Shown here: positions 24,145 to 33,381 of the stretch, piece after piece | Layout: every line of letters begins with the position of its first letter | Numbering within the stretch: the first letter of the stretch is position 1 | From: Actinoallomurus soli | GTDB lineage: Bacteria; Actinomycetota; Actinomycetes; Streptosporangiales; Streptosporangiaceae | Assembly (NCBI RefSeq): GCF_024055715.1 | Contig: NZ_JAMXMV010000007.1 | Coordinates: 62,001-126,000, forward strand | Direction of reading: 5' to 3' | Length of the DNA: 64,000 nucleotides | Notes under the pieces: generated by a model | What the model was told of the DNA's origin: nothing | The model's database searches: none | Seen by the model: the letters and a program-made list of their open reading frames with translations, nothing else | Program-made: the position numbers and the translations under genes

Positions 24145-25032
24145 TCACGAGTTGCGGATGGTGGGGTCGGCGGCGCGCAGCAGCAGGCGCAGCAGGCCGT
24201 CGAACGCGAAGCCGAGGACGGCGATGACGATGATCCCGCTGAAGATCAGCGGAGTCTGGAGGTAGTTGCCGGCCTGCAGGATCAGGAAGCCGACCCCTCC
24301 GGTGGCGGCGATCATCTCGGCCGCGATGATGCTCGTCCAGGCGCCGCCCATGGCGATCCGCATCCCGGTGATCACGCCGGGGACGGCGGCGCGGAGCCGT
24401 ACGTGCACCATCGTGTGGAACTGCGAGGCGCCCAGGCTCCGGCTGGCGTTCACCAGCTCGGCCGGGACGGCGTCGAGGGCGCCCAGGGTCGCGATCGTGA
24501 TGACCGGGACCACGCCGAAGAACAGCAGCGCCACCTTCGACGTCTCGCCGATGCCGAACCAGACGACGAGCAGGGGGATGAACGCGATCGGCGGCAGGGG
24601 CCGCACGACCGCGATGATGGGGTCGGCGAGTTCGCGGATCACGCGGACGCCCGACATCGCGGCGCCCAGGACGAGGCCCACGACCGTGCCGAGCCCGAAC
24701 CCGGCGAGGATCCGGCCGGTACTGATCAGGGCGTCCTCCAGGAGGGTCTTGCCCTGGACCTCCGGATACCGATGGGTGACGTAGTGCCCGAACTCACGGA
24801 CGGTCTCGGTGACCGACGGCAGGGTCACCGGGTCGCCGATGACCAGCGCCGCGACCTGCCAGACGCCGAGCGCCAGCAGCAGGCCCGTGCCGCCGAACGC
24901 CACGCGCCGCCACGAACGCCGTCTCCGCCGTCCCGGCGCGCCGGTCGTCCCGGGCGTCGCCGGCGGCGGGTCCTCCCCGTCGGGCTCCTGCGCGGCGGTC
25001 AGGGGCGCCGCGCTCGTGATCTGCTCGCTCAT
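24145..25032 (-). CDS. Sulfonate/taurine-type ABC transporter permease
   Basis: A 295-residue BPD_transp_1 permease with about six membrane segments after a Pro-rich, basic cytoplasmic N-terminus (RRRRRSWRR). The EAA loop that contacts the ATPase is visible as ELVNASRSLGASQFHTMVHVRLRAAVPGVITGM, with the central glycine. Best resemblance is to the SsuC/TauC group. It overlaps the ATPase gene by 4 bp and precedes the dioxygenase gene by 26 bp. Confidence 0.9.
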   Translation of the reverse strand: MSEQITSAAPLTAAQEPDGEDPPPATPGTTGAPGRRRRRSWRRVAFGGTGLLLALGVWQVAALVIGDPVTLPSVTETVREFGHYVTHRYPEVQGKTLLEDALISTGRILAGFGLGTVVGLVLGAAMSGVRVIRELADPIIAVVRPLPPIAFIPLLVVWFGIGETSKVALLFFGVVPVITIATLGALDAVPAELVNASRSLGASQFHTMVHVRLRAAVPGVITGMRIAMGGAWTSIIAAEMIAATGGVGFLILQAGNYLQTPLIFSGIIVIAVLGFAFDGLLRLLLRAADPTIRNS

Positions 25033-25871
25033 CGCTCCAGCACCTCCCTGATGCGCCGTTTGGCGGTGACGAACTCGAGCGTCTCGGTGTCCTCGTAGAC
25101 CCGGGGCCGTGGGAGGGGGATGTCGACGACCGCCTTCGTCCGGCCGGGCCTGCCGGACAGCACCGCCACGCGGTCGCCGAGGAGGGTCGCCTCCTCGACG
25201 TCATGGGTGACGAACACGATCGTCATCCGGTGCCGCTGCCAGAGCTCCAGCAGGAACCGCTGCATCCCGGCGCGGGTGATGGCGTCGAGCGCCCCGAACG
25301 GCTCGTCCATGAGGAGCACGCTCGGGTGGTTGATCAGCACGCGGGCGAACGCCGCCCGGTGGCGCATCCCGCCGGACAGCTCGTGCGGGTGGGCGTCACG
25401 GAAGTCCGCCAGCCCGACCGTCTCCAGCAGGGCGTCGGCCTCCTCCCGCACCTCCCGGGTGAGCGCGCCCCTGGCCTTGGGGCCGTACAGGACGTTCTGG
25501 CGGGTGGTGAGCCACGGGAAGAGCGTCGGCGTCTGGAACAGCACGCCCCGGTCGGGGCCCGGCCCCCGCACCGGCCGCCCGTCCACGAGCACCTCGCCGG
25601 AGTCGGCGGGGACGAAGCCGGCGAGGACGCCCAGCAGCGTGGACTTGCCGCATCCGGAGGGCCCGAGCAGGCAGAGGAACTCCCCCGCCTCGATGTCCAG
25701 GCTCACGCCCTCCAGCGCGGCGGTCCGCCTGCGCCGTCCGCGGAAGGTCTTGCCGACGTCACGGAGCCGTATCGCGGACGGCCGTTCGGTGATCCGGGGT
25801 TCCGCGACGACCGCGTCCGCCGGCCGGCGTTCCGCGGCCGCCGGCGCGTGCGATGTGCCGGGCCGGCTCAC
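25029..25871 (-). CDS. Sulfonate/taurine-type ABC transporter ATP-binding protein
   Basis: A 280-residue ABC ATPase: Walker A GPSGCGKST, Q-loop in LFQTPTLFPWLT, signature LSGGMRHRAAFARV, Walker B VLLMDEPFGALD and the switch histidine in VFVTHDVEEAT. The family is SsuB/TauB-like. About 35 residues of extra, proline-rich sequence precede the domain. GTG 25871 overlaps the stop of the binding-protein gene (GTGA), which fixes the start. It energises uptake through the adjacent permease. Confidence 0.92.
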   Translation of the reverse strand: MSRPGTSHAPAAAERRPADAVVAEPRITERPSAIRLRDVGKTFRGRRRRTAALEGVSLDIEAGEFLCLLGPSGCGKSTLLGVLAGFVPADSGEVLVDGRPVRGPGPDRGVLFQTPTLFPWLTTRQNVLYGPKARGALTREVREEADALLETVGLADFRDAHPHELSGGMRHRAAFARVLINHPSVLLMDEPFGALDAITRAGMQRFLLELWQRHRMTIVFVTHDVEEATLLGDRVAVLSGRPGRTKAVVDIPLPRPRVYEDTETLEFVTAKRRIREVLER

Positions 25872-26887
25872 GAGCAGCCTCCGGCCTGTGCCTTGGCCCA
25901 GAAGCCCGGGTCGATGTGCGCGGCGATCCGGGCGAGGGACGGAACGGTCTTCGCCCGGCCCTGCGTCACCAGGAACTCTCCGGTGCGCTGGAAGTTGGCG
26001 GCCAGCCGGCCGGAGGCCGCCGTGCCGTCCGTTCCCTGGAGCCAGCCGGTCTCCTCGGCCGCCGGGATGTAGGGATAGCTCTTCGTCGCCTCGACGGCGT
26101 CGTCGGGCCGCACGCCGAGGAACCGGGCCGCCGGGCGGACGTACTTGGCGGCCTGGTCGCCGTGGACCAGCGTCTGGGCCTGGGAGACCTGGCAGACCAG
26201 CTGCTGGACCAGGTCGCGGTTCTTCGCGGCGTACGGCCGGCTGACGGCGAGCAGGTTGACCGCGGCGTATCCGAGCCTGGCGATGTCCGCCGCCGTCGTG
26301 AGCACCCGGCCGCCGTGCTTCTTCAAATCGATGAGGAAGGACTGGCTGATGTAGACCGCGTCGATCTTGTGGGCCTTCCAGGCGGCGGCCTCGGCGGCCT
26401 CGCCGGCGAAGCTGGCGATCTGCACCCTGCCGGTGAGTCCCTGGCTCTTCAGCCAGCCGCGGAGCTGGAAGTCGAGGGTGGAGCCGACGAGCACGCCGAC
26501 CTTCCGCAGGTCGGCGTTCGACCTGATCGCGTCGCTGACGACCAGCCCGGACTCGTCGATGCTCTCGGCGAAGACCACCTCCACGTCCGTGCCGGAGGAG
26601 AACGCGCCGACGAACGGCGGGTTGCCGACGCCGGAGACCACCGGGAAGGCGCCGGCGCGCAGCTGGGCCATGCCGGCCACGCCGCTGTCGATCGGGCGCA
26701 GCTCGATCTTCGCCTTGACGTGCGACGACAGGCCGGGGTCGGCGGCCACGACGGCCTCGGGGCCGGCGACGGCCCCCTGGAAGTATCCGATCTTCAGGGT
26801 CGGCGAGTCGGCCGAGCGCGCCTGCGCGGCGCAGCCGGTGCCGGCGAGGGTCAGGGCCAGGACGGCCGAGAGAGATCTTCTGGGCAT
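25868..26887 (-). CDS. Sulfonate/taurine-type ABC transporter substrate-binding protein
   Basis: A 339-residue periplasmic-binding-protein type II (NMT1/SsuA-like) protein. The N-terminus is a signal peptide ending LTLAGTGC, which resembles a lipobox but is imperfect (T-G before the Cys). The mature part starts LKIGYFQGAVAGPEAVVA, typical of aliphatic-sulfonate or taurine binding proteins, and continues with GSTLDFQLRGWLKSQG. It captures the organosulfur compound for the permease/ATPase. It is the first protein gene of the operon after the leader peptide, which lies 154 bp upstream. Confidence 0.87.
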   Translation of the reverse strand: MPRRSLSAVLALTLAGTGCAAQARSADSPTLKIGYFQGAVAGPEAVVAADPGLSSHVKAKIELRPIDSGVAGMAQLRAGAFPVVSGVGNPPFVGAFSSGTDVEVVFAESIDESGLVVSDAIRSNADLRKVGVLVGSTLDFQLRGWLKSQGLTGRVQIASFAGEAAEAAAWKAHKIDAVYISQSFLIDLKKHGGRVLTTAADIARLGYAAVNLLAVSRPYAAKNRDLVQQLVCQVSQAQTLVHGDQAAKYVRPAARFLGVRPDDAVEATKSYPYIPAAEETGWLQGTDGTAASGRLAANFQRTGEFLVTQGRAKTVPSLARIAAHIDPGFWAKAQAGGCS

Positions 26888-26933
26888 GAGGGAATGCGCT
26901 CCTGTACGGGGGCGGCGCCGTCTTCATGGCGTG

Positions 26934-26956
26934 CGGCACTCGCCGGACGAGTGCCG
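26934..26956 (-). promoter_or_regulatory. Hairpin in the leader of the sulfonate transporter operon
   Basis: CGGCACTCG (26934-26942) and CGAGTGCCG (26948-26956) form a perfect 9-bp stem with a 5-nt loop. It lies between the leader-peptide stop and the substrate-binding-protein start, where an attenuator or anti-ribosome-binding structure would be expected. Function is inferred from position. Confidence 0.45.
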
Positions 26957-27041
26957 TGGGGCACCGTGACGGAGAACGAGCTGCGGGAATGGGGGAACGC
27001 GACCGCGGAGCAGGCCGCGTGAGACGGGAACGGCGAGATCG

Positions 27042-27119
27042 TCAGCCGCGACAGCGGGCTGCGGCGACACGGACCAGGTCGACGTGCCGCCGGCGGGTGA
27101 GGGCGGGCCGGACGCGCAT
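27042..27119 (-). CDS. Cysteine-containing leader peptide of the sulfonate transporter operon
   Basis: A 25-codon ORF ending RRRHVDLVRVAAARCRG and then a stop. It shares RRHVD-x-x-RV-x-x-A-x-CR with the leader upstream of the sulfite reductase (14194-14271) and is the same length, 78 nt including stop. It lies 154 bp before the transporter operon. The single cysteine near the end suggests sensing of cysteinyl-tRNA or cysteine supply by ribosome stalling. It is too short for ordinary gene callers and overlaps unrelated longer open frames. Confidence 0.8.
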   Translation of the reverse strand: MRVRPALTRRRHVDLVRVAAARCRG

Positions 27120-27242
27120 GAACTGATCGAAACACGGCGCACCGCACACAGTCAACCTTTCCTACCGGCTTACCATGGAATTGACCGTCTCAACTCTGGG
27201 TAAAGATCGGCTGGGAGCGACGGATCGACCTAAGGACCCCCC

Positions 27243-28583
27243 ATGGGCGTACCCCTGCTCGGCGACATCCGTGACCAGGCCGGCGGCCTGGATCGTGATC
27301 AGCGCAACGCCTTCCTCGCCGCGTTCCTCGGCTGGATGATGGACGCGTTCGACTACTTCCTCCTCGTCTTCGTGATCACCGAGGTCGCCAAGGACTTCGG
27401 CACGTCGGCCGAGAAGGTCACGGTCGCGACCACGCTGACGCTGATCGCCCGGCCGCTCGGCGCGTACCTCTTCGGCCTGTGGGCGGACAAGGCCGGCCGG
27501 CGGATCCCGCTGATGGCGGACGTGCTGTTCTACTCCGTCGTCGAGATGATCTCCGGCTTCTCGACCTCGCTGACCATGCTGCTCGCCCTGCGGTTCCTGT
27601 ACGGCATCGGCATGGGCGGCGAGTGGGGCCTGGGCGTCTCCCTGGCGATGGAGAAGATCCCGCCGGCCAAGCGCGGGTTCTACTCCGGGATGCTCCAGGT
27701 CGGATACCCGGCGGGCTACCTGGTGGCCGCGCTCGCGTACTTCGTGATCACGCCGATCTTCGGCTGGCGCGGCCTGTTCGTCTTCGGCGCGGTGCCCGCG
27801 CTCATCGCGCTGTACGTGCGGTACCGCGTGGGCGAGTCGGAGGTCTGGGAGCGCACGAACGCGCGGCTGCAGATGACGCGCACGCCCCTGCGCAAGGTCT
27901 TCTTCGACCGCAAGGTCCTGGTCCGGTTCTTCTACCTCGTGCTGCTCATGACGGCCTTCAACTTCATGAGCCACGGGACGCAGGACATCTACCCGACCTT
28001 CCTGAAGAAGGGCCTGCACCACTCCCCGCACTACGCGGTCGGCATCGCGGTGATCTACAACGTCGGCGCCATCGTCGGAGGCGTCGTGGTCGGCACCCTG
28101 TCGCAGCGCTTCGGGCGGCGCCGGGCCATCGTCGGCGCGGCCCTGCTGGCGCTGCTCGTCGTACCGCTGTTCGCCTACTCCAAGAGCGCGGCGCTGCTGG
28201 CGGTCAGCGCGTTCCTCATGCAGCTGTTCGTCCAGGGGGCCTGGGGCGTCATCCCGGCGCACCTGACCGAGATGTCGCCGGACGCGATCCGGGGCTTCTA
28301 CCCCGGCGTCACCTACCAGCTCGGCAACCTCCTCGCCGCGATCAACCTGCCCCTGCAGGAGCGCCTGGCGAGCGGGCACGGCTACCCGTTCTCGTTCGCC
28401 GTCGTGATCGCGCCGACGCTGCTCGCCGTGGTCCTGCTGACCGCGTTCGGCCGGGAGGCGCACGGCGTGGAGTTCGGCAACGCTCCGGCGGTCCCCCCGG
28501 ATCGGGAGCAGGTGGAGGCGGAGCCGGTGGAGGCGGAGCGGACCACCCGCCCGGAGGGCCGGCCTGGCACTGACCTTTCCTGA
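27243..28583 (+). CDS. MFS transporter (metabolite:H+ symporter, NanT/ShiA-like)
   Basis: A 446-residue major facilitator with 12 predicted membrane segments. The family marks are [17 protein letters not shown] in TM1, the loop motif [14 protein letters not shown] between TM2 and TM3, and [24 protein letters not shown] around TM4. These place it in the sialic-acid/aromatic-acid/metabolite symporter group; the substrate is unknown. The C-terminal tail is Glu/Pro-rich. It is divergent from the sulfonate operon leader, with about 120 bp between, but no sequence ties it to sulfur. Confidence 0.88.
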   Translation: MGVPLLGDIRDQAGGLDRDQRNAFLAAFLGWMMDAFDYFLLVFVITEVAKDFGTSAEKVTVATTLTLIARPLGAYLFGLWADKAGRRIPLMADVLFYSVVEMISGFSTSLTMLLALRFLYGIGMGGEWGLGVSLAMEKIPPAKRGFYSGMLQVGYPAGYLVAALAYFVITPIFGWRGLFVFGAVPALIALYVRYRVGESEVWERTNARLQMTRTPLRKVFFDRKVLVRFFYLVLLMTAFNFMSHGTQDIYPTFLKKGLHHSPHYAVGIAVIYNVGAIVGGVVVGTLSQRFGRRRAIVGAALLALLVVPLFAYSKSAALLAVSAFLMQLFVQGAWGVIPAHLTEMSPDAIRGFYPGVTYQLGNLLAAINLPLQERLASGHGYPFSFAVVIAPTLLAVVLLTAFGREAHGVEFGNAPAVPPDREQVEAEPVEAERTTRPEGRPGTDLS

Positions 28584-28761
28584 CCTCACATAGAGTGCAT
28601 CCCTGGCGGATCCGGATGAACATCCTGGTCAGCCACGTACTCGGCATGCGTCGCGCGGCTCGGGGCACCGGATCCCGGTCCTCCCCGGCCGCGCCATTCG
28701 CGTCTGGGCCGAGGTACGGCGACAATTCGATGAGGCATGTCCGTGGACACCGAGGAGAGCG

Positions 28762-30870
28762 ATGCAGGAGGTCTGGCCCGGCACCCCGTACCCCCTGGGC
28801 GCCACCTGGGACGGGACCGGCACGAACTTCGCGCTGTTCTCTGAGGTGGCGCGGCGGGTCGAGCTGTGCCTGTTCGACGAGGACGGCACCGAGACCCGTT
28901 ATGCCCTGCCCGAGACCGACGGCTTCGTCTGGCACGGCTACCTTCCCGGCATCGGCCCCGGGCAGCGGTACGGCTACCGCGTGCACGGGCCGTACGAGCC
29001 GGCGCTGGGACACCGGTGCAACCCCGCCAAGCTCCTCCTGGACCCGTACGGCAAGGCCGTCGAAGGCGACGTGCGATGGCACGAGTCGGTGTTCTCGTAC
29101 CGGTTCGCGGCGCCGGCCGAGCTCAACACCGAGGACAGCGCGCCGTACATGCCGAAGAACGTCGTGATCAACCCGTTCTTCGACTGGGGCGAGGACCGGT
29201 CACCACGGACGCCGTACCACGAGACGGTCATCTACGAGGCCCACGTCAAGGGCCTGACGCGGCTGCACCCGGACATCCCGGAGGAGCAGCGCGGCACCTA
29301 CGCCGCGCTCGCCCACCCGGCGATGATCGAGCACCTTCGCCGGCTCGGCGTCACGGCGATCGAGCTGATGCCGGTGCACCAGTTCGTCTCCGAGCACGCC
29401 CTGGTGGCGCGCGGGCTGACCAACTACTGGGGCTACAACACGATCGGGTTCCTCGCGCCGCACAACGCCTACTCCTCCTCCGGTGAGCTCGGCGAGCAGG
29501 TCCTGGAGTTCAAGGCCATGGTGCGGGCGATGCACGAGGCGGGCATCGAGGTGATCCTCGACGTCGTCTACAACCACACCGCCGAGGGCGACCACCTTGG
29601 CCCGACGCTCAGCTTCCGCGGCATCGACAACGCCGCCTACTACCGGCTCCGCGACACCGACAAGCGGTACAACCTCGACTACACCGGCTGCGGCAACAGC
29701 CTCAACGCCCGGCACCCGCACGCGCTCCAGCTGATCATGGACTCGCTGCGGTACTGGGTGACCGAGATGCACGTGGACGGTTTCCGGTTCGACCTCGCGT
29801 CCGCGCTGGCCCGGGAGTTCCACGACGTCGACCGGCTCTCGGCGTTCTTCGACCTGGTCCAGCAGGACCCCATCGTCTCGCAGGTGAAGCTGATCGCCGA
29901 GCCCTGGGACGTCGGTGAGGGCGGCTACCAGGTCGGCAACTTCCCGCCGCTGTGGACGGAGTGGAACGGCAAGTACCGCGACTCGGTCCGGGACTTCTGG
30001 CGCGGTCAGCCCGCTCTGCAGGAGTTCGCCTCCCGCCTGACCGGCTCCAGCGACCTGTACGCCGACGACGGCCGCCGCCCGCTGGCCTCGATCAACTTCG
30101 TCACCTGCCACGACGGGTTCACCCTGCACGACCTGGTCACCTACGACCGCAAGCACAACGAGGCCAACGGCGAGGACAACCGCGACGGGACCGACGACAA
30201 CCGCTCCTGGAACCACGGCGTGGAGGGCGAGACGGACGACCCGGCGATCCGGTCGCTGCGCGCCCGCCAGCAGCGCAACCTCATCGCCACGCTGTTCCTG
30301 TCGCAGGGCGTGCCGATGCTGTCGCACGGCGACGAGCTGAACCGCACGCAGCACGGCAACAACAACGCCTACTGTCAGGACGACGAGCTGGCCTGGGTGT
30401 CCTGGAACGACGACCGGGACCTCGCCGACTTCATCCGTACGGTGTCGGAGCTGCGGAGGGACCACCCGGTCTTCCGGCGGCGGCGGTTCTTCCAGGGGCA
30501 CACGCACGGCGGCGAGCTGGACGGCCAGCGCGACATCTGCTGGCTCACCCCGTCCGGCACGGAGATGACCGAGGCGGACTGGAACATCGGCTACGCCAAG
30601 GCCGTCGCGGTGTACCTCAACGGCGACGCGATCACCGAGCCGGACCCGCGGGGGCGGCGGGTCCGCGACGACTCGTTCCTGCTCCTGTTCAACGCGCACT
30701 CCGACGGCATCGTCTTCCACGTCCCGGACGAGCGCTTCGGCGAACGGTGGGAGGTCGTCCTCGACACCGCGGCGCCGGCACCGGCCGACCGCGAGGCGGT
30801 CAAGGCCAACGACGACCTGGCGGTCGCCGACCGGGCCCTGGTCCTGCTGCGCCGCGTCCTGCCCGCCTGA
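28762..30870 (+). CDS. glgX: Glycogen debranching enzyme GlgX
   Basis: A 702-residue GH13 enzyme that hydrolyses alpha-1,6 branch points left by glycogen phosphorylase. It begins with an N-terminal CBM48 domain (GTPYPLGATWDGTGTNFALFS). The catalytic nucleophile is D344 in DGFRFDLAS, the general acid E380 in LIAEPWD, and the transition-state Asp is in TCHDGFTLHDL. The sequence NYWGYNTIGFLAPH and length fit GlgX rather than trehalose-forming TreX relatives, although the two overlap. No other glycogen or trehalose gene is beside it. A 178-bp non-coding gap precedes it without a clear signal. Confidence 0.92.
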   Translation: MQEVWPGTPYPLGATWDGTGTNFALFSEVARRVELCLFDEDGTETRYALPETDGFVWHGYLPGIGPGQRYGYRVHGPYEPALGHRCNPAKLLLDPYGKAVEGDVRWHESVFSYRFAAPAELNTEDSAPYMPKNVVINPFFDWGEDRSPRTPYHETVIYEAHVKGLTRLHPDIPEEQRGTYAALAHPAMIEHLRRLGVTAIELMPVHQFVSEHALVARGLTNYWGYNTIGFLAPHNAYSSSGELGEQVLEFKAMVRAMHEAGIEVILDVVYNHTAEGDHLGPTLSFRGIDNAAYYRLRDTDKRYNLDYTGCGNSLNARHPHALQLIMDSLRYWVTEMHVDGFRFDLASALAREFHDVDRLSAFFDLVQQDPIVSQVKLIAEPWDVGEGGYQVGNFPPLWTEWNGKYRDSVRDFWRGQPALQEFASRLTGSSDLYADDGRRPLASINFVTCHDGFTLHDLVTYDRKHNEANGEDNRDGTDDNRSWNHGVEGETDDPAIRSLRARQQRNLIATLFLSQGVPMLSHGDELNRTQHGNNNAYCQDDELAWVSWNDDRDLADFIRTVSELRRDHPVFRRRRFFQGHTHGGELDGQRDICWLTPSGTEMTEADWNIGYAKAVAVYLNGDAITEPDPRGRRVRDDSFLLLFNAHSDGIVFHVPDERFGERWEVVLDTAAPAPADREAVKANDDLAVADRALVLLRRVLPA

Positions 30871-30947
30871 GCACGGCCGGGCGCCGCTCGTCATCGCGGG
30901 CCGGGGCCACGGCCGGACCACGGGCCGCCGACGCCGGCCCGCGGCCG

Positions 30948-31364
30948 TCAGGGCTGGCCGCGGGCGGCCCTGATCGCGGTGAGCAGCACCAGCACGAACG
31001 TCAGGAGTGCGACCGTGCCGTGCGCGAGCACGCCGATCAGGGGGAAGTGCTGCTCCGCGCCGCGCGCGTGCTTGCCGCCGCGCCCGGTGAGCCAGCGCGT
31101 CAGGAGGGTGAAGCCCAGCAACGCCACGACGGCCAGCACGCCGAACGAACTCCACGCGTACGCGACCCGCGCCGTCTGCAGGAACTTCACCCAGGCGCCC
31201 AGGGACACCACGGCCAGGGCGGGGTGGCCGAGGACGACCGTCAGCGGGAAGCGGGTGACCTTCGTGCCCTGGCGCCGCAGGCCGCCGTTGGCCAGCCAGA
31301 CGATCAGCAGGTAGGCGCCCGCGACGGCGGCCAGCAACCACATCACCAATGCGGCGATACCCAA
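30948..31364 (-). CDS. Small integral membrane protein, hypothetical
   Basis: A 138-residue protein with four hydrophobic segments: ALVMWLLAAVAGAYLLIVWL, PALAVVSLGAWVKFL, FGVLAVVALLGFTLL and VALLTFVLVLLTAI. Short basic loops carry GGLRRQGTKVTRF and WLTGRGGKHARG. I do not recognise the family; similar small four-helix proteins are common in actinobacteria. It is divergent from the RibD-like gene, and the 107 bp between them contains TGACCCGGCTCTTACC but no firm promoter. Confidence 0.65.
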   Translation of the reverse strand: MGIAALVMWLLAAVAGAYLLIVWLANGGLRRQGTKVTRFPLTVVLGHPALAVVSLGAWVKFLQTARVAYAWSSFGVLAVVALLGFTLLTRWLTGRGGKHARGAEQHFPLIGVLAHGTVALLTFVLVLLTAIRAARGQP

Positions 31365-31471
31365 GCCCTTTCCCCCCTCTTGACCCGGCTCTTACCCAAG
31401 TGTCACCTCGGCCACACTGCGACAAGAGCGCGGTAACGTCACGAACCGAACGCTGTGCCACCCTGGGTGTC

Positions 31472-32200
31472 ATGCGACGACTCGAACCCGCCGGCCTCGC
31501 GGACCTCGCGGAGGCGTACGCCTATCCGGACACCACTCCCTGGCTCCGGGGCAACATGGTCGCCAGCGCCGACGGCGCCGCGACGTTCGAGGGCAAGGCC
31601 GGAGGGCTCGGCAACGAGGCCGACCGGCGCCTGCTGTCCCTGCTGCGCGGGCTGGCCGACGTCGTCATCGCCGGCGCGGCGACGGTCCGCGTCGAGGGGT
31701 ACGGCCCGGTCCACCCCCGCGAGTGGTGGGGCGACATCCGTAAGGGACGGCCGGCGGCGCCGCCACTGGCCATCGTGTCGCGCTCGCTGGAGCTCGACTT
31801 CGACGCCCCCGTCTTCACCGAGGCGACCGCCCGCACGATCGTCATCACGTGCGCGTCGGCCCCGGAGGACCGGCGCAGCGGCCTGGAGAAGCACGCCGAC
31901 GTGATCGTCGCCGGCGAGGAGGAGGTCGACGTGGCGGCCGCGCTCGACGCGCTGGCCGAGCGCGGCCTCACCCGTCAGCTCACCGAGGGCGGCCCACGGC
32001 TGCTCGCCCGGTTCGTCGCCGCGGAGCGGCTCGACGAGCTGTGCCTCACCGTCAGTCCGCAGATCACCGCGGGCGACGCGGCCCGGATCGTCAACGGACC
32101 GGGACCGGCGTCGACTCCGTACCGTCTCGGGCACGTCCTGGAGGACGAGGACTTCCTGTTCCTCCGCTACACGCGCCGTGACGACCGGGGATCGTCGTAG
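31472..32200 (+). CDS. RibD C-terminal-like pyrimidine reductase family protein
   Basis: A 242-residue DHFR-fold protein of the RibD_C family. The N-terminal substrate segment WLRGNMVASADGAATFEGKAGGLGN and the NADPH-binding ADVVIAGAATVRVEGYGPV are typical, as is the late LTEGGPRLLARFVAAERLDELCLTVSP. The full deaminase-reductase RibD is absent, so this is a stand-alone reductase that may act on 5-amino-6-ribosylaminouracil phosphate or another pteridine-like substrate. ATG 31472 is chosen because homologues start just before the WLRxNMV motif. It is followed closely by the DNA-ligase gene, 20 bp downstream. Confidence 0.84.
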   Translation: MRRLEPAGLADLAEAYAYPDTTPWLRGNMVASADGAATFEGKAGGLGNEADRRLLSLLRGLADVVIAGAATVRVEGYGPVHPREWWGDIRKGRPAAPPLAIVSRSLELDFDAPVFTEATARTIVITCASAPEDRRSGLEKHADVIVAGEEEVDVAAALDALAERGLTRQLTEGGPRLLARFVAAERLDELCLTVSPQITAGDAARIVNGPGPASTPYRLGHVLEDEDFLFLRYTRRDDRGSS

Positions 32201-32220
32201 GCGTGTTCTAGTGTGAGGTC

Positions 32221-33282
32221 ATGGACCTGCCCGTGAGCCCGCCCGTGGCGCCGATGCTGGCCAAGGCCGTCAAGGAGCTGCCCCGCGGGGACGTGCTCTA
32301 CGAGCCGAAGTGGGACGGGTTCCGGGCGATCGTGTTCCGGGACCGCGACGAGGTGGCGATCTACGGGCGCAACGGCAAGCCGCTGGACCGCTACTTCCCC
32401 GAGCTGGTGGAGGGCTTCCGCCGCGAGCTGCCCGAGCGATCCGTCCTCGACGGGGAGATCGTCGTGCGCCGGGGCCACGTCCTCGACTTCGAGGCGCTGC
32501 AGCAGCGCATCCACCCCGCCGCCTCGCGGATCAAGCTGCTCTCCGAGGAGACGCCGGCGGGCTTCGTCGCCTTCGACATGCTCGCGCTCGGCGCCGAGTC
32601 GCTGCTGGAGACCCCGTTCGGCGACCGGCGCGCCCGGCTCGCCGATGCGCTCGCCGGCGCGAAGCCGCCCGTCCACGTCACCCCCGCCACCGACGCGTAC
32701 GACGTTGCCCTGCGCTGGTTCGACGAGTTCGAGGGCGCCGGGCTGGACGGCGTGGTCGTCAAGCCGCTGGACGGCGCGTACGAGCCGGACCGGCGGGCGA
32801 TGTTCAAGGTCAAGCACGAGCGCACCGCCGACTGCGTCGTCGGTGGATTCCGCTGGCACAAGTCCGGGCCGGTCGTCGGCTCGCTTCTCCTCGGCCTGTA
32901 CGACGGCGACCGGCTCCAGCACGTCGGGGTCTCGGCGTCCTTCCCGATGAAGCGCCGCGAGGAGCTGGTCGCGGAGCTGGAGCCCTACCGGGTCACGGAC
33001 CTCACCGGGCACCCGTGGGCCGGATGGGCCGAGCAGACCGACGCCCGGGTCGACCGCATGCCGGGGGCGGTCAGCCGCTGGACCGGCAAGAAGGACCTGT
33101 CGTGGGTTCCGCTGCGGCCCGCGCTGGTGTGCGAGGTCGCCTACGACCATATGGAGGGCCGCCGGTTCCGGCACACCGCGCGGTTCCGCCGCTGGCGGCC
33201 GGATCGCACGCCGGAGTCGTGCGGATACGACCAGCTCGAGGTGCCCGTCGCGTACGACCTGGACGACATCCTCGGCGACTGA
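32221..33282 (+). CDS. ligC: ATP-dependent DNA ligase, LigC type
   Basis: A 353-residue ATP-dependent ligase. The adenylated lysine is K30 in EPKWDGFRAI; motif III-like LDGEIVV, motif IV GLDGVVVKPL and motif V MFKVKHERTADCVV follow, and a C-terminal OB domain completes it. The size and the absence of polymerase or nuclease domains match actinobacterial LigC. In mycobacteria LigC works with a separate primase-polymerase in base-excision/gap repair and backs up NHEJ. A matching LigD-type polymerase gene lies 3.2 kb away on the other strand (36526). No Ku gene is visible in this window. Confidence 0.9.
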   Translation: MDLPVSPPVAPMLAKAVKELPRGDVLYEPKWDGFRAIVFRDRDEVAIYGRNGKPLDRYFPELVEGFRRELPERSVLDGEIVVRRGHVLDFEALQQRIHPAASRIKLLSEETPAGFVAFDMLALGAESLLETPFGDRRARLADALAGAKPPVHVTPATDAYDVALRWFDEFEGAGLDGVVVKPLDGAYEPDRRAMFKVKHERTADCVVGGFRWHKSGPVVGSLLLGLYDGDRLQHVGVSASFPMKRREELVAELEPYRVTDLTGHPWAGWAEQTDARVDRMPGAVSRWTGKKDLSWVPLRPALVCEVAYDHMEGRRFRHTARFRRWRPDRTPESCGYDQLEVPVAYDLDDILGD

Positions 33283-33308
33283 GCTCCGGTCTTCTCCCCC
33301 GACACCAA

Positions 33309-33324
33309 CCAAGCGTACGCTTGG
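33309..33324. promoter_or_regulatory. Perfect 16-bp palindrome upstream of aldehyde dehydrogenase
   Basis: CCAAGCGTACGCTTGG is a perfect palindrome located about 60 bp before the aldehyde-dehydrogenase ATG. Related ACCAAGCG-type palindromes are common operators of TetR regulators in actinobacteria, so a TetR-type repressor is the best guess. No regulator gene is adjacent. Confidence 0.6.
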
Positions 33325-33381
33325 CGCAGTGCACGGCAGGCGCGGGCGGGCTCCGTCGCGCGCGGGGAGAAGGGGATCGCG

